Assembly (NCBI GenBank): GCA_902478785.1
Contig: CABSMJ010000017.1
Coordinates: forward strand, 1 to 47,143
Source: an uncultured Oscillospiraceae bacterium
GTDB lineage: Bacteria > Bacillota > Clostridia > Oscillospirales > Oscillospiraceae
Length of the DNA: 47,143 nt
Reading direction: 5' to 3'
Shown here: positions 41,129 to 47,143 of the stretch, piece by piece
Layout of the letters: every line of letters begins with the position of its first letter
Position numbering within the stretch: the first letter of the stretch is position 1
The notes under the pieces: generated by a model
What the model was told of the DNA's origin: nothing
The model's database searches: none
What the model saw: only the letters and a program-made list of their open reading frames with translations
Position numbers and translations under genes: made by a program

Positions 41129-41145
41129 GTTTTCCAGTGGAAAAC
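41129..41145. promoter_or_regulatory. Candidate IclR-family operator
   Basis: GTTTTCCAGTGGAAAAC is a perfect 8-1-8 palindrome just downstream of the predicted transcription start of the IclR gene. IclR-family proteins often bind TGGAAA/TTTCCA-type dyads. The position suits negative autoregulation. Confidence 0.6.
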
Positions 41146-41187
41146 CAAAGGGGAAAAGAGTGAGGAAAAGAAGGGAGGGGACCGGAG

Positions 41188-41985
41188 ATGAATGAGCAAA
41201 ACAGCGGTCTGAAAAAGGACAATACCAAGAGTATCAATAAGACGCTTGCCATTCTGAGTACATTCAGCGACGCATCTCCGCAGCAGCGTACCACAGATAT
41301 TGCTACCAAATTGAATTTAAGTATCAGTACGGTTTCCCGCCATCTGGGCACACTGTTGGACTGGGGCTTTTTGGAGCGGGACGACGCCACCGGCTACTAC
41401 CGGCCCGGCAACAAGATCATCGCTCTGGCGGGCGTTACGCTGCAGAACAACCACATCTACCGCCACGCGTTCCCTGAGCTGCGGGAGCTCAGCCGCACCC
41501 TGAATATCCACTGTCACATGTCGGTGCCCCAGGGGACGTCCATCATCCATCTGATCTCGCTGTCCTGCTCCAACGCCCAGGAGCTGATGTTCCCTATGGG
41601 ACATGTGCAGCCCATGTTCTGCTCGGCCATGGGCCGCGCCATGCTGGCCTATCTTCCGCCGGCCAAGGCCCAGGAGATCCTGCGCAAAAGCGAGCTGGTG
41701 AAGCGGACAGAGGATACCAAGGTGGATATCGAGGAGATCACCAACGAGCTCAAGAAGGTCCGCAAGAAGGGATACTGCCTCATTATCAACGAACTCAATG
41801 AAGATGAAGCCTCCCTGGCCGTTCCTATTTTGGACCACAATTCCAATCCGGTGGCGGCCATCAGCGTCTCCTCCGGCGTTTACCGGCTCAGCCAGCCGGA
41901 GAACGAGGCCCAGGTGGCCTCGGCCGTCAAGGCAGCCGGTACGCGCATCTCCTCCATGCTGGGCTACTATCCTCGGCCCCACTGA
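41188..41985 (+). CDS. IclR-family transcriptional regulator
   Basis: 265 residues. The N-terminal winged helix KSINKTLAILSTFSDASPQQ...TTDIATKLNLSISTVSRHLGTLLDWGFLERD (about 14-70) is followed by the IclR effector domain with FCSAMGRAMLAYLPPAKAQEIL and the C-terminal ISSMLGY. It binds small organic acids and controls adjacent catabolic operons. GGGAGGGGACCGGAG precedes the ATG. It is placed between the divergent minus set and the SLC13/dehydrogenase operon, so it likely controls both. It is followed by its own terminator. Confidence 0.93.
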   Translation: MNEQNSGLKKDNTKSINKTLAILSTFSDASPQQRTTDIATKLNLSISTVSRHLGTLLDWGFLERDDATGYYRPGNKIIALAGVTLQNNHIYRHAFPELRELSRTLNIHCHMSVPQGTSIIHLISLSCSNAQELMFPMGHVQPMFCSAMGRAMLAYLPPAKAQEILRKSELVKRTEDTKVDIEEITNELKKVRKKGYCLIINELNEDEASLAVPILDHNSNPVAAISVSSGVYRLSQPENEAQVASAVKAAGTRISSMLGYYPRPH

Positions 41986-42026
41986 GACAGGCGATCAGCG
42001 GCACAAAAAAAGACCAAATATAGAAC

Positions 42027-42067
42027 AAGAGACATCCGGCGCTCAAAGCGCAGGATGTCTCTTTTTT
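42027..42067 (+). terminator. Terminator of the IclR gene
   Basis: An 11-bp perfect stem (42027-42037 with 42053-42063) with an inner GCGCT/AGCGC stem, followed by TTTTTT. Confidence 0.88.
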
Positions 42068-42360
42068 TGATTTTGTTAATTTTTTGGCTATTATATACAG
42101 GGAAAACGAGGAGAAAATGGCAAAATTTTAACAAATTCACCATTCGCCAACGCCTTGCTCTATGTGGCAACGAGTTTCACAGGATGCAACATATCACCAA
42201 AAAATGCAATTGAGACGAAATAAATGAGAATAGATTTCAGCTGATAGGAAACTTGAAAAGGAGACTGCCATTTGCCGTGAAGGTGTTGTAGAATACCGAT
42301 TGTGTTCCAGCGATGGTCATTTGTCTGCCAACTGCCCAATGAAAAAACGACCAAAAAGAC

Positions 42361-42381
42361 CCCGCGCCAAAAGGGCGCGGG
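42361..42381. other. GC-rich hairpin in the leader of the SLC13 operon
   Basis: CCCGCGCC-AAAA-(G)GGCGCGGG is a perfect 8-bp stem. It has no T-tract on the plus strand. On the minus strand CTTTTTGG follows, so it may stop antisense transcription or act in the leader. Confidence 0.4.
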
Positions 42382-42527
42382 AGATCCAGAGGAGGGAAGA
42401 GAGGGAAGAGAAGGACGAGGCATCAGACCCGGTAAAGAATATCCCCGCGTTTTGCGACACAAGGCTGTGAGGTGCGCAAAACCTGAAGCCAGAAAAAATC
42501 AAAAATGGAAGGGAGTTCTTGCATGAC

Positions 42528-43964
42528 ATGTATACGAAGAAAAAAGTAATCAACATCATCATTGGTCCGCTGCTGTTTATTCTGATCTCTACATGCCTGA
42601 CGGGTCCGCTGACCGTTGCCGGCGCCAAAGCCACCGGCGTGGCGGCCTGGATGATCTACTGGTGGGTCACCTCCCCCATTAACCTGGTGGCCACCGCTAT
42701 TCTTCCCATTATCACCAACGCCTTTTTGGGGCTGGTTCCCCAGGCGGATGTGATCTCCCAGTTTGCCTCGGAGAACATCCTGCTGATTGCCGGCTCCACC
42801 ATGCTCACCGCCCCCTGGGCCACCATCGGCCTGGACCGGCGCATCGCTCTGAAGTCCCTGTCCATCATCGGGCCCTCCATGAAGAGCCAGGTGATCGTTT
42901 GGACGGTGGTCACCACGGTGCTCTCCACGGTCCTGCCCAACATCGTGGTGGTCTCCCTGCTTTGCCCCATCGCCGTGGCCATGATCCGGGCCGCCGGCTT
43001 TGACGATATCAAAACCTCCGAACCCGGCCAGATCATCCTGCTGGCCATTGCCTACGCCGTCAGCGTGGGCGGCATGGGCACCCCCATGGGCGGCGCCATG
43101 AACGTCACCGCCATCTCCGCCCTGCAGGATTACTTCGGCATCGAGTTCATGTATGTGGACTGGATCAAGCGGGTGATCCCCTTCCTGATTATCCTGACCA
43201 TTCTGGGCTGCGTCATGGTGATGTTCATGCCCATGAAGATCAAGCGTCTGGAGGGCACCAAGGAGTTCTTCCGGGAGCAGTACGCCGCTCTGGGCCCCAT
43301 GAAGAAGTCCGAGATCTTCAGCCTGACCATGTTTATCCTGGCCCTGGTGGGCTCCCTGACCCGGACCTGGTGGTCCGGCCTGCTGCCCGGTCTGGTGCCC
43401 GCCTACCTCTTTATTACCCTGGGCTTCATCGGCTTCTTCGTCTGCTTCAAGGGTCTGGGCTTTGCCTTGACCTGGGAGCGGACCCAGGAGAGCATGCCCT
43501 GGGGCAGCATGATCCTCTTCGCCTCCGGTCTTGCTTTGGGCAAGATGCTCACCGGCTCCGGTGCCAGCGAGGCCATGGGTCAGCTGATCGTGAAGATGAA
43601 CCTGGACGGCGGTCTCACCACGATCATCATCCTGGTGGTGTTCTCCCGTCTCATCTCCGAGGTCACCAACGGCACCACCGCTGCGGCTCTCACCTGCCCC
43701 ATCATCTTTGCCTTTACCGCAGAGCTGGGCATCAACCCCATCCCCTACTGGTTCATCAACATCATGGCTTACAACGCCGAGTACATGCTGCCCCTGTCCG
43801 TCCGTACCGTCAACGTGGCCTACGGTATGAGTCCCCAGCTGCTGATGAAGAACGGCTGGTGGCAGTGCCTCATCAATATCGTTGTTACCGTAGCCATCGG
43901 CTATGCGTGCATGAAGTTCTGGCCCGGCTTCGGCGATCTGGTCAACTTCACCTGGAGCGCCTGA
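42528..43964 (+). CDS. SLC13/DASS-type anion:Na+ symporter
   Basis: 478 residues with about 12 membrane helices. LLPNIVVVSLLCPIAVAMIRAAG-like helix, GGMGTPMGGAMNVTAISALQDYFGIEF and the repeat-related SRLISEVTNGTTAAALTCPIIFAFT match the two SNT-like (here EVTNGTTA) substrate motifs of divalent-anion:Na+ symporters. It would import a di- or tricarboxylate, sulfonate or similar anion. The ATG at 42528 is preferred; the in-frame TTG at 42519 sits too close to GGGAG. Two dehydrogenases follow on the same strand, so the imported anion is probably their pathway substrate. Confidence 0.86.
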   Translation: MYTKKKVINIIIGPLLFILISTCLTGPLTVAGAKATGVAAWMIYWWVTSPINLVATAILPIITNAFLGLVPQADVISQFASENILLIAGSTMLTAPWATIGLDRRIALKSLSIIGPSMKSQVIVWTVVTTVLSTVLPNIVVVSLLCPIAVAMIRAAGFDDIKTSEPGQIILLAIAYAVSVGGMGTPMGGAMNVTAISALQDYFGIEFMYVDWIKRVIPFLIILTILGCVMVMFMPMKIKRLEGTKEFFREQYAALGPMKKSEIFSLTMFILALVGSLTRTWWSGLLPGLVPAYLFITLGFIGFFVCFKGLGFALTWERTQESMPWGSMILFASGLALGKMLTGSGASEAMGQLIVKMNLDGGLTTIIILVVFSRLISEVTNGTTAAALTCPIIFAFTAELGINPIPYWFINIMAYNAEYMLPLSVRTVNVAYGMSPQLLMKNGWWQCLINIVVTVAIGYACMKFWPGFGDLVNFTWSA

Positions 43965-44035
43965 GTCGATTTCCGCGCCCATCCCCTTTGCTCTACATCA
44001 CACTTTATCAATAATTTGAAAAGGAGAATGGAAAC

Positions 44036-45397
44036 ATGGCAACCGTAGAAGAATTGGTAGCACGTTCGAAAGCAGCCCAGAAGCAGTTTGAGTTCGCCAC
44101 CCAGGAGCAGGCCGACGCCGCCGCCAAGGCCATTTGCAAGGTCGTCTATGACCATCAGGAAGAGCTGGGTAAGCTGGCCGCCGAGGAGACCCGCATGGGC
44201 AAGGTGGAGGACAAGATCGCCAAGTGCCGCAACAAGTCCTCCCAAATCTGGACCAGCATCAAGAATCGAAAGTCCGTGGGCGTTATCAACCGCCTGGAAG
44301 ATAAGCGCATGCTGGAGATTGCCAAACCCATGGGCGTAGTGGCCAGCGTGGTTCCCTCCACCAACCCTGTGGTTACGCCGATGAGCAACGCGGCGTTTGC
44401 CCTCAAGTGCCGCAACTCCGTGATCTTTACCCCCCATCCCCGGGCGGTGAAGTGCACCCGTCTGCTGGTGGATATGTTCCGGGCTGAGCTCAAGAAGCTG
44501 GGCTTCCCCGAGGACCTGGTGCTGATGGTAGACGTGGTCTCCAACGAGGAGAGCGCCAAGCTGATGGCCGCCTGCGATGTGGTCGTGGCTACCGGCGGCA
44601 TGGGCATGGTCAAGGCCGCCTACTCCAGCGGCAAGCCCGCCCTTGGCGTGGGCCAGGGCAATGTCCAGACCATCGTGGACCGTGACGTGGATCTGGGTGA
44701 GGCTGCTGAGAAGATCATCATCGGCCGCAGCTTTGATAATGGTCTGATCTGCTTGGGCGAGCAGTGCGCCTTCATCCCCGAGGAGAAGTTCGATGCCTTT
44801 GTGGAGGAGTTCAAGAAGCACGGCGGCTATTACATCGAAGACGAGGCCACGGCCGACAAGCTGCGGGAGTGCATCTTCCCCGGCGGCGGCGACATCAGCC
44901 GCAATGTGGTGGGTCTCACCGCCGAGCAGGTGGCGGCCCTCATCGGCCTGGAAGTGCCTGCCGGCACCCGTGTTCTGGCTGCCAAGGTCAAGGCCATTGC
45001 CCAGGGCGATGTGATGTGCCGGGAGAAGCTGTGCCCGGTCCTGGGATTGATGCCCTACGGCACCTTTGAAGAGGGCGTGGCCATGATGGTGGCCAACCTG
45101 GAGTATGAAGGCAAGGGCCACAGCATCGGCATCCACTCCAACGATCCCGCCCATGTGGAGTATGCGGGCATCCAGTGCTCCGTCTCCCGCGTGGTGGTCA
45201 ATCAGCCCAGCGGCACCACCGGCGGCGGCAGCCCCACCAACGGCTTCACCCCCACCACCACCCTGGGCTGCGGCTCCTGGGGCAACAACAGCTTCAGCGG
45301 CAACTTCGACATGGTCCACCTGATGAACATCACCCGCGTGGGCTATCCTCTGGACGAGTCCTGGCTGCCTGACCCGGAGATGGCCTGGAAGGAGTAA
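44036..45397 (+). CDS. CoA-acylating aldehyde dehydrogenase (SucD/EutE/SauS group)
   Basis: 453 residues. VASVVPSTNPVVTPMSNAAFALKCRN and TPHPRAVKCT are the signature of acylating aldehyde dehydrogenases; the catalytic Cys is in FDNGLICLGEQC, and TLGCGSWGNNS closes the CoA-binding region. The reaction is reversible: aldehyde + CoA + NAD(P)+ to acyl-CoA + NAD(P)H. The overall sequence is closest in my judgement to succinate-semialdehyde (SucD) and sulfoacetaldehyde (SauS) enzymes rather than to ethanolamine EutE, but sequence alone does not decide. AAAGGAG lies 11 nt upstream. An iron-type alcohol dehydrogenase follows, the usual partner for reduction to the alcohol. Confidence 0.9.
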   Translation: MATVEELVARSKAAQKQFEFATQEQADAAAKAICKVVYDHQEELGKLAAEETRMGKVEDKIAKCRNKSSQIWTSIKNRKSVGVINRLEDKRMLEIAKPMGVVASVVPSTNPVVTPMSNAAFALKCRNSVIFTPHPRAVKCTRLLVDMFRAELKKLGFPEDLVLMVDVVSNEESAKLMAACDVVVATGGMGMVKAAYSSGKPALGVGQGNVQTIVDRDVDLGEAAEKIIIGRSFDNGLICLGEQCAFIPEEKFDAFVEEFKKHGGYYIEDEATADKLRECIFPGGGDISRNVVGLTAEQVAALIGLEVPAGTRVLAAKVKAIAQGDVMCREKLCPVLGLMPYGTFEEGVAMMVANLEYEGKGHSIGIHSNDPAHVEYAGIQCSVSRVVVNQPSGTTGGGSPTNGFTPTTTLGCGSWGNNSFSGNFDMVHLMNITRVGYPLDESWLPDPEMAWKE

Positions 45398-45429
45398 GCG
45401 TTTCGATCGGGTTGCCCCCATCCACAGAT

Positions 45430-45470
45430 GATGCTGCAGCGCCACCGTGTAGCAGCGGCGCTGCAGCATC
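45430..45470. other. Intercistronic 14-bp hairpin
   Basis: 45430-45443 (GATGCTGCAGCGCC) pairs perfectly with 45457-45470. There is no T-tract, so it is not an intrinsic terminator. It may tune mRNA stability or the ratio of the two dehydrogenases. Confidence 0.6.
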
Positions 45471-45508
45471 AGCAAAGACTGGAAATACTTGTAATAAGGA
45501 GCTTTTTT

Positions 45509-46657
45509 ATGAAGGATTTTAGTTTTAAAATTCCCCAAGAGATCGTCTTCGGCCTTGGCAGCCTGAAAAAGCTTCCTGGCATTTTGAAGGACAATCATAT
45601 CGATAACGCCCTGCTGGTTTCCGACCACGGCCTGGAGTCCATCGGCGTGGTCAAAAAGATCACGGACATTCTGGACGAGGGCGGCGTGCAGTACACTACC
45701 TATCTGGACGTGATCCCCAACCCCACCATCTCCGTGGTGGAGGAGGCCACCGCTCTGTATCAGAAGAACAACTGCAAGAGTATCATCGCCCTGGGCGGCG
45801 GCGGTCCCATGGACGTGTCCAAGGCCGTGGGCGTGCTGGTAAAGTTCGGCGGCAGCATCAAGGACTATGTGGGCGTGGGCAACGTCCCCGGCCCCATCGT
45901 GCCCATGCTGGCCATCCCCACCACCGCCGGTACCGGCAGTGAGGTCACCGCCTCCTCCGTCATCACCGATGCGGAGACCAGCTTCAAGTTCTCCGTCATC
46001 AGCCATGAAATGCTGCCCAAGTATGTGGTGCTGGACCCGGAGCTCATCATGACGGCCCCTGCCTCCATCGCCGCCGCCTGCGGCGTGGACGCCCTGATCC
46101 ATGCCCTGGAGGCCTATATCTCCACCGATGCCAATCTCTTCACCGACGCCTTTGCCGAGAAGGCCATGGAGCTCATCGGCAAGAACATCCGCCGCTTCGT
46201 GGCCAACCGCAAGGATGAGGAGGCCGCCTGCGCCATGATGGCCGGCAGCACCTTCGCTGGCATCGCCTTCGCCTGGGCCAAGCTGGGCGATATCCACGCC
46301 ATGAGCCATCCGGTCAGTGGTTTCTTCCATGTGGCCCACGGCGTGGCCAACTCCGTGCTTATGCCCACCGTCATCGAGTTCAACGCTCTGGCGGACCACG
46401 GCCGGTATGAGAAGATCTATAACTACATCCGGGAGGGTACGGCGCCCTGCACCGACTTCAAGCCTGAGATGCTGGTGGAAGAGGTCAAGAAGCTCAACCG
46501 TCAGCTGGGTATCCCTGAGAACCTGCGGGCTGTGGGCGTGACAGAGGATAAGATCCCCGCCATGGCTGCCGACGCCATGAAGGCTGCCAACGTGCTGGTG
46601 AACCCCAGAGCCACCACATTGCAGGATATCATCGACCTGTATCACAAGGCGTACTAA
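45509..46657 (+). CDS. Iron-dependent (group III) alcohol dehydrogenase
   Basis: 382 residues starting MKDFSFKIPQEIVFGLGSLKKLP. NAD-binding GGGGPMDVSKAV, then IPTTAGTGSEVTASSVI, and the metal-binding Asp/His residues in CGVDALIHALEAY, MSHPVSGFFHVAHGVANSVLMP are all present. It interconverts an aldehyde and an alcohol with NAD(P)H. The ATG at 45509 has AAGGAG 7 nt upstream; an in-frame start at 45428 falls in the hairpin. Together with the acylating dehydrogenase it forms an acyl-CoA to alcohol module (succinyl-CoA to 4-hydroxybutyrate, or sulfoacetyl-CoA to isethionate are candidates). Confidence 0.92.
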   Translation: MKDFSFKIPQEIVFGLGSLKKLPGILKDNHIDNALLVSDHGLESIGVVKKITDILDEGGVQYTTYLDVIPNPTISVVEEATALYQKNNCKSIIALGGGGPMDVSKAVGVLVKFGGSIKDYVGVGNVPGPIVPMLAIPTTAGTGSEVTASSVITDAETSFKFSVISHEMLPKYVVLDPELIMTAPASIAAACGVDALIHALEAYISTDANLFTDAFAEKAMELIGKNIRRFVANRKDEEAACAMMAGSTFAGIAFAWAKLGDIHAMSHPVSGFFHVAHGVANSVLMPTVIEFNALADHGRYEKIYNYIREGTAPCTDFKPEMLVEEVKKLNRQLGIPENLRAVGVTEDKIPAMAADAMKAANVLVNPRATTLQDIIDLYHKAY

Positions 46658-46720
46658 GCGCCGCATTTCACCTAACCTGTCAACCGACGATCCAAGATCA
46701 CCTCATTTCTCACTCCCATA

Positions 46721-46760
46721 CCAAAGGAGGGAACAGCCTGAGGCTGTTCCCTCCTTTTAT
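46721..46760 (+). terminator. Terminator of the SLC13/dehydrogenase operon
   Basis: A 16-bp perfect stem (46723-46738 with 46742-46757) and a TGA loop, followed by TTTTA. Confidence 0.92.
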
Positions 46761-46795
46761 TTGCCTCCACTTCAGCGGAAAGACGCGCAGACAGC

Positions 46796-46831
46796 AAAAA
46801 AAGAGACGTCCGAAGGGACGTCTCTTTTTTG
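46796..46831 (-). terminator. Terminator of pta
   Basis: A 15-16-bp stem (46796-46811 with 46816-46830), loop GAAG, with A- and T-runs at the two ends. It lies just downstream of pta on the minus strand. Confidence 0.9.
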
Positions 46832-46848
46832 GTAAATCAGGGTAGAAT

Positions 46849-47143
46849 TTAGTCGTCCAGCAGGCCAGCGGTGATGATGGCCATGGAATAGACCTCCTGA
46901 GCGTTGCAGCCGCGGGAGAGGTCGTTGATGGGGGCGTTCAGGCCCTGCAGGATAGGACCATAGGCCTCGAAGGAACCCATGCGCTGGGCGATCTTGTAGC
47001 CGATGTTGCCGGCGTTGATGTCGGGGAAGATGAAGGTGTTGGCGTGGCCGGCCACCTTGGACTCGGGGCACTTGGTGTGGGCAACACGGGGGGAGACGGC
47101 GGCGTCGAACTGCATCTCGCCGTCGATGGCCAGGTCGGGAGCG
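46849..47143 (-). CDS. pta: Phosphate acetyltransferase, C-terminal fragment
   Basis: About 98 residues are visible; the frame is open to the window edge, so the 5' part lies outside. APDLAIDGEMQFDAAV, ESKVAGHANTFIFPDINAGNIGYKIAQRM, GPILQGLNAPINDLSRGC and ITAGLL form the well-known C-terminal domain of Pta, which converts acetyl-CoA and phosphate to acetyl phosphate. The motif set separates it from phosphate butyryltransferase, which is less likely. It is terminated by a strong hairpin shared with nothing else. Confidence 0.93.
   Translation of the reverse strand, partial: APDLAIDGEMQFDAAVSPRVAHTKCPESKVAGHANTFIFPDINAGNIGYKIAQRMGSFEAYGPILQGLNAPINDLSRGCNAQEVYSMAIITAGLLDD

Larger units (their letters stand above)
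40648..41187. other. Divergent regulatory region between the catabolic set and the IclR gene
   Basis: 540 bases without a convincing gene. It holds an 8-4-8 palindrome AAAAATGC-AATC-GCATTTTT (40918-40937), a TTGCATTTT half-site (41025-41033), a candidate minus promoter (40963-40990), the IclR promoter and the 41129-41145 palindrome. The long leader toward 40647 is otherwise unexplained. Confidence 0.6.
41986..42527. other. Intergenic region before the SLC13 operon
   Basis: About 540 bases without a recognisable gene. It includes the IclR terminator (42027-42067), an AAAAAATGCAAT motif (42199-42210) also found at 40917, and a GC hairpin (42361-42381) with loop AAAA. A promoter for the downstream operon must lie here but none stands out. 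Confidence 0.55.

Noticed and set aside
42423..43982. A 519-codon minus-strand frame
   Set aside because: It is antisense to the SLC13 transporter and reads Gly/His/Gln-rich low-complexity sequence.
43901..46666. A 921-codon open frame on the minus strand
   Set aside because: It lies antisense to the acylating and iron alcohol dehydrogenases, is His/Gly/Ala-rich, and shows no family motif. It is a by-product of GC-rich codons on the other strand.
1..47143. CRISPR arrays, rRNA genes and insertion sequences
   Set aside because: No regularly spaced repeats, no rRNA signatures and no transposase genes were seen.

Overview
The window looks like a chromosomal stretch of a G+C-rich gut Clostridia, most likely an Oscillospiraceae relative of the Flavonifractor/Intestinimonas type. 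This is inferred from the SRP RNA-dnaX-ybaB/ebfC order, strong AGGAGG-type ribosome binding sites, an mreB-family gene, and an ApbE/NusG-II/Gx-transporter cluster. No marker gene fixes the species.

Region 1 (1-11160) is ordinary chromosome: the 3' part of mreB/mbl; a five-gene minus-strand operon (apbE lipoprotein, NusG-II protein, Gx/HepS-like membrane protein, CbbX-type AAA+ ATPase, 2-hydroxyacid dehydrogenase) with overlapping genes; a membrane protein; a GNAT acetyltransferase; the SRP RNA directly upstream of dnaX and ybaB; a DUF4127 lipoprotein; and tRNA-Val(GAC).

Region 2 (11161-about 22200) is the core of an integrative mobilizable element that appears to sit in the 3' end of tRNA-Val. 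It carries a tyrosine integrase reading toward the tRNA, a small DNA-binding protein, an SF2 helicase starting at GTG, an XRE-like regulator with a palindrome at its promoter, a MobC-like protein, a very short MOBP-like relaxase with a candidate oriT, two overlooked micro-ORFs of 27 and 33 codons, DUF3846, a class II glutamine amidotransferase, a zinc-ribbon amidoligase, an excisionase-like protein, a second XRE regulator, and a small operon ending in a MORN-repeat lipoprotein.

Region 3 (22552-36416) is a type 1 BREX phage-defence system in canonical order: brxA-brxB-brxC-pglX-pglZ-brxL. Its main oddity is that pglX is in two pieces. The methyltransferase portion stops cleanly at 29731, an AT-rich gene with a HEPN RNase motif (RNGFAH) lies between, and the C-terminal portion of PglX restarts at 30250 from its own ribosome binding site, overlapping the HEPN gene. 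A second unrecognised all-alpha protein sits between the PglX C-terminal piece and PglZ. I regard this split-PglX/HEPN arrangement as the best candidate for an undescribed system in the window. A perfect 21-bp hairpin follows brxL.

Region 4 (36763-47143) is catabolic chromosome. A minus-strand set contains a GPH transporter, an NTF2-like protein, an MFS transporter and a chimeric remnant joining a CoA-transferase N-terminus to a flavin-oxidoreductase C-terminus. A divergent IclR regulator has a perfect 8-1-8 palindrome in its leader. A plus-strand set contains an SLC13-type transporter, a CoA-acylating aldehyde dehydrogenase and an iron-type alcohol dehydrogenase, which together suggest import of an anion and two-step reduction of its CoA thioester. 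The window ends inside pta on the minus strand.
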